In this document: in pieces, positions 18,609 to 26,651 of the stretch
How positions within the stretch are numbered: the first letter of the stretch is position 1
Layout: the number at the start of each line of letters is the position of its first letter
Assembly (NCBI RefSeq): GCF_003351025.1
Contig: NZ_QPCG01000010.1
Span: 111,380-175,379, forward strand
DNA length: 64,000 nt
Direction: 5' to 3'
DNA from: Mucilaginibacter endophyticus
GTDB taxonomy: Bacteria; Bacteroidota; Bacteroidia; Sphingobacteriales; Sphingobacteriaceae
The notes under the pieces: generated by a model
The model's input: only the letters and a program-made list of their open reading frames with translations
Told to the model about the DNA's origin: nothing
The model's database searches: none
Position numbers and translations under genes: made by a program

Positions 18609-19322
18609 ATGCTTAGATCAATGCTCTTCAAGACACCCCAGATTGTGCTTAAAGGTTGTCTTCTGCTGCTCACCGTTTCAATATTTGGATGCAGTAAAAA
18701 AAACGACAGTGATCATACTATCAAGGATCCGGTTGTGATGACTTTCGATAAGTTGGAGCCGGTATCCGAAATGCATGTCTTTACTGTCGGGGGAGTACAA
18801 CTCGATTCACATAACAACAGCAAAACTATCCAGAATTACCTGGATAGAAATTATAGCTTGAAGACAAAAACCGGAGACATCTTCTACTCATCCAAATTTA
18901 TAGAGCCTGGCGTTACCAACAACTATGGACAAACCCGGTTTATATTTTATGATAACGGGAAGATCAGGTACAGCGCTGATATCATCAATGTTAAAGTACT
19001 TGGCGATACCCGGATTTTAAAATCCACCGTTACCAATAAAATTGAAGATGATCCCATAATTACAGCTGAATTTTTCAAGTATAAGTTTGACATCAATTTA
19101 GATGGCACCTATAACTACCAGTATGTTGTGCATGGTGACAACAGGTCTCTTGACGTCTCGCTGCTCTATTACAAATTAGTGCGATATGATGAAAAAGGAA
19201 ATCTGAAGTCCCTGGCATATGGCATTGCCCATAATGAATTAAACGAGTCATTTATTCAAACACTTACCACATTTGATACCCTCGCGGTAAAAGCGTACAG
19301 GATAAAATACTCTTCAAAATAA
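18609..19322 (+). CDS. Lipoprotein of unknown function
   Basis: A 237-residue protein with a lipoprotein signal peptide. The hydrophobic stretch KGCLLLLTVSIFGC ends in a lipobox-like SIFGC, followed by a Lys/Asp-rich spacer (SKKNDSDHTIKDP), so the mature protein is anchored at Cys. The rest is beta-rich with repeated Tyr and Asn (ILKSTVTNKIEDDPIITAEFFKYKF). No family is recognised. It follows the DUF1349 gene by 66 bases on the same strand and may be co-transcribed. Confidence 0.75.
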   Translation: MLRSMLFKTPQIVLKGCLLLLTVSIFGCSKKNDSDHTIKDPVVMTFDKLEPVSEMHVFTVGGVQLDSHNNSKTIQNYLDRNYSLKTKTGDIFYSSKFIEPGVTNNYGQTRFIFYDNGKIRYSADIINVKVLGDTRILKSTVTNKIEDDPIITAEFFKYKFDINLDGTYNYQYVVHGDNRSLDVSLLYYKLVRYDEKGNLKSLAYGIAHNELNESFIQTLTTFDTLAVKAYRIKYSSK

Positions 19323-19345
19323 TTATTGAAGAGTTTAATTCATCT

Positions 19346-19516
19346 TTGATCTGTAAAATCGATCCTGGCCTGTGTGCTGCTATAGCACTGATTTCCTGTA
19401 ATTCTTTTGGGCAATCCTGTGATTGTGACTATGAATTCAACTTTTTAAAAGCAAAAATTGAGCAAAACTATGCGGGCTTTAAAGATAAAGTGAACGGTAT
19501 AACCCAAGCTATATAA
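19346..19516 (+). pseudogene. S41-type peptidase N-terminal stub
   Basis: About 55 residues remain: a signal-peptide-like segment (LCAAIALISCNSFGQ), then SCDCDYEFNFLKAKIEQNYAGF. That pattern resembles the start of tail-specific (S41) peptidases of Bacteroidota. The frame stops at 19514-19516, lacks an ATG and misses the PDZ and protease domains (about 350 residues expected). Family assignment is from a short motif only. Confidence 0.5.
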
Positions 19517-20000
19517 TAGATGGACTGAATCTGCCCTTAAACATGAAGATTCCGATCCCATCGACCAACGATTCCGCAAAAGCAACTAAGCGGTTCCGTG
19601 ACATTTTGATTAGGCTAATTGTGTCAATCTTATAACTATTCAGCAATTTATCTTACACAACTCAAGTAATCTGGAGCGCGGAATGGCATGGTCAACCTTT
19701 CCGGAACATACAGCTTCGCAGTCATTCCAGCCATATAGGTAATGAAGTTTTTCGCAGATTTTTTTCCCGGCTCTCAAAGTCCGCCCCGGTCATCGAATGA
19801 GCCATATGGGCCGAAATTCATCTTATGCAAGTATTATTCTTCTCTACCTGTGTTAAAGCAGTATCTTATTGGCCTCTTTGACTTCACATTCTTTTCATTC
19901 TTATGTACAGATTGAGGTTCGTTCAACAAAGATTATCAATTTGTTTTAGCTTTGTATCAAACAGTAGTTACGACGGGCCGCCCGGCGATAAGCTTTTAAC
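19517..20000 (+). other. Intergenic debris with weak promoter
   Basis: No intact gene. It contains the second copy of the 25-base repeat (19671-19695), next to minus-strand frames with no family features. TAGCTTTG at 19947-19954 fits the -7 element TAnnTTTG and is suitably placed for the small gene at 20001, but no good -33 element is seen. Confidence 0.4.
19671..19695. repeat. 25-base repeat, copy 2 (partner at 13155-13179)
   Basis: Identical over 25 bases to 13155-13179. Read on the minus strand, both copies encode the residues DHAIPRS in one frame, and both end abruptly at the same base (CTGGAG edge). This suggests a shared element end or recombination site rather than chance. Confidence 0.7.
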
Positions 20001-20228
20001 ATGGTAGAAACATCCAAATTAAACACCAAATTCAGTGCGCTCGGGATGAATCAGTTGTTTGCTGAACAAGCCGGACGGCTGAACTTGTATACTCCAGCAG
20101 ATATGATGTCGGCCAATTTAGCCCTGCTGAAAAGCAACCCCGAATTTACTTATACATGGTATGCTGAGATGTTGGAGCTTCTTGAGAAACTTGAATTGCT
20201 AAGGGAGTTCCAAAAGAATCAACTATAG
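20001..20228 (+). CDS. Small alpha-CTD-like (helix-hairpin-helix) protein, module 1
   Basis: A 75-residue protein resembling the RNA polymerase alpha-subunit C-terminal domain (SAM-like helix-hairpin-helix): a short helix, LYTPADMMSANLALLKSN, then FTYTWYAEMLELLEKLELL. The gene at 22829 encodes a related protein with the same spacing (LLKKRGFNYNWLGELIEFL). Its 3' end overlaps the last 10 bases of the convergent RteC-like gene. By analogy it may contact RNA polymerase or DNA, but this is inference. No catalytic motif is present. Confidence 0.7.
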   Translation: MVETSKLNTKFSALGMNQLFAEQAGRLNLYTPADMMSANLALLKSNPEFTYTWYAEMLELLEKLELLREFQKNQL

Positions 20229-21385
20229 TTGGAAAGATTATAGTTAGCATTCAACCAATTCAGCATCGCTATTAATTGCCCCTTCATTTGCCGTGCGGTA
20301 GCAAATTCCACGTCTGTCGATTTTTTCTGTAAGCTCTCCGCAGATATATGACGGGCACCGGCCGTATAGAAATGTGTTGCGAAAAAATTGAATAGTTGCC
20401 CTACACGTTCTTTTGGTAAAATTCCTTTTTCGATCTGCAGACGGATAAAAAGTCCAAATTGCGGCACTGACAGGTTCACAGGGAACTTTGTTATCTGCGT
20501 TGCATTTTCTTTTTCCTGATGCATCGATTTGCGGAGCTTTAACAGATGTTTTAGATAAAGATATTGCTCATATAAGTATTCCCTAAGTTCGGCGGCAATT
20601 GTCTTGCCTCCATCAGCAACAATTTGCTTCCCTTCTACCGAAAGTTCGTAGATCCGGTGCTTTTCGCTGATAACAATTTCCAGTTGCTGTTCCAGGCTGC
20701 CTGTTTCCAGCAAAGCGTTCCGCCACATTCGTGTGCAATAAAGAAAAAACTCGGGGGTGTTAAAATTATGCCGGATCAATGCGTTGATCAGAGATGTAGT
20801 GCTATAATTTCGTTCTCTTGAAAGTAAGGTCATGAGTGTTTCAAGCGAATAACAGTCATCCCAGGTTATTCCTATTTTCCGGATACTATGTCCGAGCGAA
20901 AACAACGTCATTTCTTTAAGTACAGGGTCCAGATCTGCTCCTGTTAAACAAGATTCAAATTGTTGCCGCATTTCTTTCAGCCGCATGACGGCCGCCTGTA
21001 CCGCAAAATCGGACACCGGCACGATTTTCCGGTCTGCGAACAAGTTTAATAAGGTCAGTATGTTTTCAATTTTGTTACAACTAACCTTGTACAGATTTCG
21101 GATCATTTGCCCGGAAGGGTGCCCGGCTAACGAACGATGTGATAAAAAGTTAAAAACCCTGTTTGATAGCGAAGTCAGTGTTCTCAACAGGCGTAAAACA
21201 TGCTCTTGTGATAGATCTGCTCTATCGAGACGGTATTGTATCTTTCTTTGCAGCACCGATGTGTTTTCCAGAATAAACGCGGAGCACGTTCGAATATCAG
21301 TTTCATCTACACCTTTCTGTATAAGGTTTTGTGGATCAATGGTTTCTTCTAAAAAATTATGCAGTCTCTTAATTATTGTTCTCAT
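20219..21385 (-). CDS. RteC-like element regulator, module 1
   Basis: A 388-residue, mostly helical protein. Residues about 195-225 (SLINALIRHNFNTPEFFLYC) carry the NFN pattern typical of RteC. A later segment (FPVNLSVPQFGLFIRL, about 301-316) and the tail NFFATHFYTAGARHISAESLQ match the end of RteC-type proteins. RteC controls excision of CTnDOT-type conjugative elements, so a role in element transfer is plausible. The NFN motif is at residues 207-209 here and in the module 2 homologue. It overlaps the small alpha-CTD-like gene tail to tail. The extra N-terminal 100 residues exceed the usual RteC length. Confidence 0.65.
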   Translation of the reverse strand: MRTIIKRLHNFLEETIDPQNLIQKGVDETDIRTCSAFILENTSVLQRKIQYRLDRADLSQEHVLRLLRTLTSLSNRVFNFLSHRSLAGHPSGQMIRNLYKVSCNKIENILTLLNLFADRKIVPVSDFAVQAAVMRLKEMRQQFESCLTGADLDPVLKEMTLFSLGHSIRKIGITWDDCYSLETLMTLLSRERNYSTTSLINALIRHNFNTPEFFLYCTRMWRNALLETGSLEQQLEIVISEKHRIYELSVEGKQIVADGGKTIAAELREYLYEQYLYLKHLLKLRKSMHQEKENATQITKFPVNLSVPQFGLFIRLQIEKGILPKERVGQLFNFFATHFYTAGARHISAESLQKKSTDVEFATARQMKGQLIAMLNWLNANYNLSNYS

Positions 21386-21515
21386 CTATACTCCTTACCC
21401 AATCCTAAAAAGTAACAATAGCGGCATTCGGATGTCGCTATTTCAAAAATCATATATGTTTTAAAAAATAAGGCGCATAAATATGCGCCAAAATTAATTT
21501 TTTGTTAACCTATAA

Positions 21516-22136
21516 TTAATTGTCGGTTTTTAACACACCTGATTGCAGCAGTCGGTTCCGGAGCGCTCTCAACGATCCTTCTGCTAAGAGAAGGAATGAG
21601 GCCAGCTCTGTATCTCTCATAACCCTGCCGGGCGGCAAGAGCTCAGGGTATTGTTTATAGAATGCTTCTACTTTTTTAATACCCGGCATAATAAGTATTT
21701 TATTACGCCACAGGTTTTTGAGCTCTTTTCCGGCGACAACTTTTCGCGACAACTCGTCAGTTTCCGGAAACCTTCGGTTTAGTTCCAAAACAATCTCATA
21801 AGTTATCTTTAAAAGGTAGCTGTCCCCACAGGCCGATAAATAGCAACCGGGAGGCTGTTGCAGAATATGGCTGACATTAAATATGATATCATCGGCCTGA
21901 TATATCTCCAGTACTTGTTTATCCCCTGAGGTGTCAAATATATAAAGTACAGCAGTGCCGCTCGATAAATAATATACATCTTTAGATTTATCCTTTGGCT
22001 GTAAAAGCACCTCGTCATGGGGATAATATTCTCCTGTGATATGTTCGTAAAGAAAATCCCGTATTTTTTCGTCAAGGGGTACCAAACTGTCGAGCTTTTT
22101 AAAAAGCTTAAGGGTTAGCGTATGGTGCTTTTTCAT
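21516..22136 (-). CDS. Crp/Fnr-family regulator, cyclic-nucleotide-binding-like
   Basis: A 206-residue protein with a beta-roll at residues about 30-120 (YYPHDEVLLQPKDKSKDVYYLSSGTAVLYIFD) and a C-terminal helix-turn-helix-like segment (MRDTELASFLLLAEGSLRALRNRLLQSG). It resembles the short Crp-like regulators common in Sphingobacteria. The recognition helix is divergent. Located between two RteC-like modules, it may belong to the same regulatory cluster. The start is the ATG at 22136. Confidence 0.8.
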   Translation of the reverse strand: MKKHHTLTLKLFKKLDSLVPLDEKIRDFLYEHITGEYYPHDEVLLQPKDKSKDVYYLSSGTAVLYIFDTSGDKQVLEIYQADDIIFNVSHILQQPPGCYLSACGDSYLLKITYEIVLELNRRFPETDELSRKVVAGKELKNLWRNKILIMPGIKKVEAFYKQYPELLPPGRVMRDTELASFLLLAEGSLRALRNRLLQSGVLKTDN

Positions 22137-22448
22137 AGGCTATAGGTTTTATATTTAAGGATCCAGGAAGAGTCATTGAGAGCTTTGAAAGTAGGCTGAC
22201 CAATAATCCCGCGTCAGCGACGGATTAAAAAGTTTTTATTCCCTGCATTATCGCGGCATCTGTAGTCGAGCCTGTAACCCTTGATGCTAAATATAATATT
22301 TTAATATGCAGAAAAAAGTGAAAATAAGTTTATATAACCTAAAATGAGAGATATTTTACAGTAGCTAGCGCAGAATCACCGGTATATCGAATATTTATTC
22401 AAATCCCCGAATATTATACGTAACTGCTTGTAAGGGTAGCCATCGGAT
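22137..22448. other. Intergenic region with partial operator copy
   Basis: No gene seen in 312 bases. ACCGGTATATCGAA at 22378-22391 resembles the palindrome ACCGATATATCGGT found upstream of the XRE gene (22754-22767) and may be a second, weaker binding site for the same regulator. Confidence 0.45.
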
Positions 22449-22694
22449 CTAGCCAATATTTTTAAATTCGTCGGCTTCAAATAAATGCGGAAACATGAGA
22501 CGGATAATTTTTTCGTGGGACGCTTTCATTGCTGTGCTCAAAGCGATCATCGTTGACATGGTCGGATTGCCTTCCCCTCTTTCAATTGCACCTATTTGGG
22601 AAAGGCCGATTTCGGAAATCGCAGCAAGCTCCAGCTGGGTGAGGTGGCTTTTCTTTCGCTCCTCTCTCAGCCAGTCAGCGATCGTTTCGCTCAT
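22449..22694 (-). CDS. XRE-family helix-turn-helix regulator
   Basis: An 81-residue DNA-binding protein. The helix-turn-helix spans LTQLELAAISEIGLSQIGAIERGEGNPTMST. The ATG at 22694 (MSETIADWLREERKK) is the natural start; an upstream in-frame TTG at 22751 would add 19 residues and reach the palindrome. A perfect 14-base palindrome (22754-22767) sits upstream, between this gene and the divergent alpha-CTD-like gene, so it probably represses both. No toxin partner is adjacent. Confidence 0.85.
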   Translation of the reverse strand: MSETIADWLREERKKSHLTQLELAAISEIGLSQIGAIERGEGNPTMSTMIALSTAMKASHEKIIRLMFPHLFEADEFKNIG

Positions 22695-22753
22695 CGTCTC
22701 CTTGTTGCGTTCCCTCACATAGCTAAATTCCGCTATATAATCACCTTGCAACT

Positions 22754-22767
22754 ACCGATATATCGGT
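22754..22767. promoter_or_regulatory. Palindromic operator between divergent genes
   Basis: ACCGATATATCGGT is a perfect 14-base palindrome located between the XRE gene (minus) and the small alpha-CTD-like gene (plus, 22829). It is placed to control both. The XRE protein is the likely binder (inference). Confidence 0.65.
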
Positions 22768-22828
22768 GATTTTAATTATATTTACTTAACTTAAACGCAA
22801 GTAAACAGCAATCAAACCGGCTAAACCT

Positions 22829-23074
22829 ATGGATGCAAGAAACGGGGAAATATTAACGATACCTATCTCAAAGCTGGATGTCAGCACTGAGTTTAGAAAG
22901 CAATGTTCAATAATGGGATTTGAAACCTTAAAAGCAGTGACCGAGATTGAGCCGGAAGTGCTCTTAAAAAAGAGAGGGTTTAATTATAACTGGCTAGGAG
23001 AATTGATTGAGTTTCTTAGCAAACACCAATTGTTAGAAGCATTACAACCACTACCGGGAAATAGTCGCGATTAA
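22829..23074 (+). CDS. Small alpha-CTD-like (helix-hairpin-helix) protein, module 2
   Basis: An 81-residue protein with the RNA polymerase alpha C-terminal domain pattern: KLDVSTEFRKQCSIMGFETL, then an EIEPEVLLKKRGFNYNWLGEL hairpin and EFLSKHQLLEAL. It is related to the 75-residue protein at 20001. It runs divergently from the XRE gene across a perfect palindrome. Its last 59 bases overlap the convergent RteC-like gene. Function is unknown; the fold suggests DNA or RNA polymerase binding. Confidence 0.7.
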   Translation: MDARNGEILTIPISKLDVSTEFRKQCSIMGFETLKAVTEIEPEVLLKKRGFNYNWLGELIEFLSKHQLLEALQPLPGNSRD

Positions 23075-24185
23075 TCCTATTAATCATTCGCTGCAGGATA
23101 TCCCGCATTTCTGCTGCGACGACTTGGCTCATGCTGTAAAATTCTTTACTAATGCCTCCCGCCGATATTACACTTTGGCGCTTTGACGAACAATTCCGTC
23201 CAAAAAAGTTGAATATTTCCGTGAGTGTAATTTCGCCGAAAATATGTTCTTTGGCAAATAACCTGATCAGACAGGCAAGGTGGGCAACGGAGAGCTGAAA
23301 AGGTAGTTTTTGTAAATTCTGAGAAATCTTTGAATCGGCATCCAATTGCGTCTCGAAAGAATTTAATTCTCCGGTAAGCCAGTTGCAAAGCATCTCGCCT
23401 GTTGGTGACCAACGATTGTCAAGTCTTAAAGTATTGCGTTTTTCCTGGTATGGTATTTTTAAAAGTTCCTGACGGACAACTGAAATAGCCGATCGCGGGT
23501 TTAATCTTTCAAATTTCGCTCTTATCTGCTGCTGTCGGAAATTGAAAAGATCCAGGTGATTGAAATTAAGCTCGATCAGCTTTTCGATTAATACCTGCGT
23601 ACAGTCACCTTCCATATTTATAAGTGACCAGAATTTTAGCTCCCGCACGAACTTTTGATAGTATGCAATCTCGGCATATTGGAAGCGGTAGTTCGCAAAG
23701 TCGTTCATCCTTAACAGGTAGGATGTTATCATGTCTCCTATAATCTTATTGACAGAAATTTTACTCAGCCATCTTTCAATTGAGTGGCATTCTGACCTGA
23801 TAGATGTACAAACATAAAAATGATAAGATTGTGGGCAAGCTGGTGTTTCGCCGACAAAGTCTGCAAAATCCTCTAAAAAGGAGTTGAGTATAAAAAAAAA
23901 CTTTTCAACTACCGCAGTCGGGTTTGTAAAGTCAAAGCAAGTCGTGTCGCTGTTAATAGTCATAATAGAACTTAATGAGATCAGGCATTTATCGAGCTCT
24001 CTCATATAGTAACTGGCATATCGCGTTATGGACTGGTTGCTTGTATTCGAAAAAAGCATCGAAGCCCAGGCACTCCGGGCTTCGTCAGCTAAAAGATCAA
24101 AATTAATGAGAGAGGAATTTATGTCAATACTATTTGCAGCAGTTTGCCTGATCAGATCCTGAAGTGTGCATAATGCCCTGTCCAT
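23016..24185 (-). CDS. RteC-like element regulator, module 2
   Basis: A 389-residue helical protein related to the gene at 20219. It shares the NFN motif at residues 207-209 (KLIELNFNHLDLF), the LPFQLSVAHLACLIRL segment (about 294-309) and the EIFNFFGRNCSSKRQSVISAGG tail. RteC proteins regulate excision of Bacteroidota conjugative transposons. The last 12 residues (VVVVMLLTIGVC) are hydrophobic and encoded in the overlap with the small alpha-CTD-like gene, so they may be an extension after loss of an earlier stop. The start is at 24185. Confidence 0.65.
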   Translation of the reverse strand: MDRALCTLQDLIRQTAANSIDINSSLINFDLLADEARSAWASMLFSNTSNQSITRYASYYMRELDKCLISLSSIMTINSDTTCFDFTNPTAVVEKFFFILNSFLEDFADFVGETPACPQSYHFYVCTSIRSECHSIERWLSKISVNKIIGDMITSYLLRMNDFANYRFQYAEIAYYQKFVRELKFWSLINMEGDCTQVLIEKLIELNFNHLDLFNFRQQQIRAKFERLNPRSAISVVRQELLKIPYQEKRNTLRLDNRWSPTGEMLCNWLTGELNSFETQLDADSKISQNLQKLPFQLSVAHLACLIRLFAKEHIFGEITLTEIFNFFGRNCSSKRQSVISAGGISKEFYSMSQVVAAEMRDILQRMINRINRDYFPVVVVMLLTIGVC

Positions 24186-24268
24186 TTTAATATTTAACTT
24201 GTGTGATACTTATAAAGTACATTATTCCCTCAATCGATATTTAGCAATCTTGAGTGCTTTCTTTAACC

Positions 24269-24433
24269 TCAATACTCTGGCGCATAGTGGGTAGTGGTCG
24301 TAATAGTAGTACAAGTATTAGTAGGATCACCCTGTGAGGTTGTGGTCGTTTCTGTCGGAAGGAAACTCCAAGTTTTAAAATGATAACGAGTTGTTACTTT
24401 TTTTGCTGGTAATAATTTGTTTTTATGATTCAT
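24269..24433 (-). CDS. Thr-rich 54-residue peptide, possible modified-peptide precursor
   Basis: A short frame with a clear ATG at 24433 and an A-rich region upstream. The first 25 residues are basic (MNHKNKLLPAKKVTTRYHFK). The last 29 hold 13 threonines and one cysteine (TSQGDPTNTCTTITTTTHY). That Thr-rich tail behind a basic leader resembles precursors of ribosomally made modified peptides (lanthipeptide-like) or a secreted Thr-rich peptide. No modification enzyme (LanB/LanC/LanM), protease or GG leader site is visible nearby, so the function is speculative. It is divergent from the LytS-type kinase 94 bases away. Confidence 0.5.
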   Translation of the reverse strand: MNHKNKLLPAKKVTTRYHFKTWSFLPTETTTTSQGDPTNTCTTITTTTHYAPEY

Positions 24434-24526
24434 AATCTTTTTTTTACTATATTATACTAATAATAATAGATAGCAAAATAATTTTCATGAAAGTGCTTTT
24501 TTGATACACGAACGAAGAAATACACA

Positions 24527-25600
24527 ATGCTTGATTTAAGAAATGTTAAAATAACGGTCAAAATACTTAGCAATCACTTGTTATGTTGGACGGCTTTAAT
24601 TGCATATGAGGTATATGGAGCATTTTTAAGTGTGCATACACTTTCTTTTTTACGTAATTACTTAATGTATTACTCATGTAACATAATAATATTTTATACT
24701 CAAGCCGGAATACTTAACTCTACTTTAGGCGGAAAATATCCCAAGTATTACAAATTGGTTTTTCTCACATGCGTGGTAATTGTATTTTTTCTTGTAGTCA
24801 AATTAAATATCGATTATTTAACTACGGACTTTAACTTATCCCCAGCTTCAAAATTGACAATACTGAAATCCATGGGGATACTTGATTTGCTCAGAAATCT
24901 ATACTTCGTTGCCTTTGGATCTCTATATTGGTCGTTGCGGAATGTTGGCAAGTTCAGAGAAAGAGCTATTTTTTCCGAATTAAAAAGGGTGGCCGCCGCA
25001 AGGGACAATGCCAAATTGGAAGCGAAGTTGGCTGGTGCAAGAAGCGCCTTTCTTCAGCAACAAATAAGCCCACATTTGCTTCTGAATTCCTTATCCTTCA
25101 TTCATGCTAGTGTATTTAAGGTGTCCGAGGAGGCTGCAGAGAGCATTATTTTGCTATCGGATATTTTTCGTTTTAGCCTGGAGCCACCCGACAACGAGGG
25201 GAAAATTGATTTGATCTTAGAAATTCAACAAATAGAAAATCTAGTCAGGATCAACCGCTATCGTTTTGGTGGCAATTTAGATGTCCGTTTTAAAATAACC
25301 GGGAGCCCTCAGGGGCATCGAATTATCCCTCTTATTATATCGACGCTTACCGAAAATATTTTCAAACATGGTGATTTGAGTAAGAAACCAGCGATAATAT
25401 CGCTTATTATAACTGACGATGGCAGCTTAACATTTGAGACAGAAAATTACAAACGCCCTGTGCCTCCTTATCAGCGATTACGCAGCAACGGTATCGAGAA
25501 TTGCAGAATCAGATTGGATTACACTTATGGAGAAAATTACGACCTGCAGATCGTTGATTCTGGAGAGATCTTCTCCGTGCAACTAAAAATTGACCTATGA
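24527..25600 (+). CDS. LytS-type sensor histidine kinase
   Basis: A 357-residue membrane kinase. The N-terminal 140 or so residues hold about four hydrophobic helices (LLCWTALIAYEVYGAFL, LVFLTCVVIVFFLVV). A coiled linker follows, then the His_kinase domain with ISPHLLLNSL around residue 183, where the phospho-accepting His sits. The ATPase N-box is TLTENIFKHG. The LytTR regulator gene overlaps its stop by four bases (ATGA), so the two are one operon. The signal is unknown. It is divergent from a Thr-rich small peptide. Confidence 0.92.
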   Translation: MLDLRNVKITVKILSNHLLCWTALIAYEVYGAFLSVHTLSFLRNYLMYYSCNIIIFYTQAGILNSTLGGKYPKYYKLVFLTCVVIVFFLVVKLNIDYLTTDFNLSPASKLTILKSMGILDLLRNLYFVAFGSLYWSLRNVGKFRERAIFSELKRVAAARDNAKLEAKLAGARSAFLQQQISPHLLLNSLSFIHASVFKVSEEAAESIILLSDIFRFSLEPPDNEGKIDLILEIQQIENLVRINRYRFGGNLDVRFKITGSPQGHRIIPLIISTLTENIFKHGDLSKKPAIISLIITDDGSLTFETENYKRPVPPYQRLRSNGIENCRIRLDYTYGENYDLQIVDSGEIFSVQLKIDL

Positions 25601-26331
25601 GCCTGACCGCCTATATAGTCGACGACGAACCACATGCAATCGAGGTCCTGTCAGAATTTATTAAATGCACCCCCGGTTTGAATTTATTAGGGAGTACAAA
25701 TGATCCGCTTAATGCGCTCCCCGTATTTCAAGGTGCGGTGCCCCCAGACATTGCTTTCCTCGATGTCGATATGCCTGGCATCAATGGTATCGAACTTGCC
25801 TTTTTGATTAGAGAAAGAACGAAGATCATCTTTATTACTTCCTTTAGGCAATATGGGCCGGAAGCATTTGAGCTGAGCGCAACAGATTATATCGTTAAAC
25901 CTATTTCATACCCTAGGTTTCTTAAAGCAGTAAATAAACTTCTTCAGGTGCCTTCCGAGAAGGGAGCGGAACCGAAAGAAAGCGGGTTTTTCTTTATTAA
26001 AGGAAGTTTAAAAGGAAAATATGTTAAAGTTGTCCTGTCCGAGATCTTATATATCGAAGCGGCGGAACACTATGTAGATATACATCTTTTCAAAGAGAAA
26101 ATCACTGCCTATCTGACGCTTTCTGAGTTATTTGAGAAGTTGCCTGAAGGTGAGTTTTTTAAGGTTCATCGCTCTTTCATTGTGGCCCTGGATAAAGTTA
26201 AATCCGTTGATCATTCCGAAATTAAGCTTGTAAACGATAACAAGGTCCCTTTAGGTAACGTTTACCGGGAGGATTTTATCAACAGGATCTCGCCATCAAT
26301 ATTGATTAGCAAACGAAAGAAGGATAACTAA
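25597..26331 (+). CDS. LytTR-family response regulator
   Basis: A 244-residue partner of the LytS-type kinase (4-base overlap). The receiver has Asp9/Asp10 (VDDEPHA), the phospho-acceptor Asp56 in AFLDVDMPG and Lys in YIVKPISYP. The LytTR DNA-binding domain follows from about residue 140 (ILYIEAAEHYVDIHL; FFKVHRSFIVALDKV; VPLGNVYREDF). Targets often have paired direct repeats, but none is obvious upstream. Confidence 0.95.
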   Translation: MSLTAYIVDDEPHAIEVLSEFIKCTPGLNLLGSTNDPLNALPVFQGAVPPDIAFLDVDMPGINGIELAFLIRERTKIIFITSFRQYGPEAFELSATDYIVKPISYPRFLKAVNKLLQVPSEKGAEPKESGFFFIKGSLKGKYVKVVLSEILYIEAAEHYVDIHLFKEKITAYLTLSELFEKLPEGEFFKVHRSFIVALDKVKSVDHSEIKLVNDNKVPLGNVYREDFINRISPSILISKRKKDN

Positions 26332-26651
26332 ATATCCTTCTGCCTGGCGTTATGCTCCCTGCAATATTTAAATAAACAATGACAGATAAGTGCCTCATGC
26401 TGCCGTTGCATGGTCTTAAACATCCGGTTTACCTGCATGTGGATTAGATCTGCCAATAATATTAATCTGCGGGTAGCGTTCCATTCGAAGCTTTTTGAAC
26501 TGATAATTGCCAATGCCTCGACCAGTTTTGGAAATAGATTTTCACCAATATTTAAATCGGATTGGTTTTGAATAAAAAGCTTCAGGTCATTTTTGATCCG
26601 CCTGTATTTAAGGAGCGGCCACGAAACACGGCTTAACCGGGATTTGAGCAA
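26328..26651 (-). CDS. Hypothetical helical protein, possibly truncated
   Basis: A 107-residue frame convergent with the LytTR gene (4-base overlap). It has coding-like helical composition (PKLVEALAIISSKSFEWNATRRLILLADLIHMQ) and a His/Cys-rich tail (HEALICHCLFKYCREHN). No family is recognised. Its 5' end lies at the junction with the ArdC fragment, so it may be a truncated element gene rather than complete. Confidence 0.45.
   Translation of the reverse strand: MLKSRLSRVSWPLLKYRRIKNDLKLFIQNQSDLNIGENLFPKLVEALAIISSKSFEWNATRRLILLADLIHMQVNRMFKTMQRQHEALICHCLFKYCREHNARQKDI

Noticed and set aside
22829..23074. Antitoxin of a toxin-antitoxin pair with XRE
   Set aside because: The small protein has a helix-hairpin-helix pattern, is divergent from XRE, and no toxin fold is visible in either gene.
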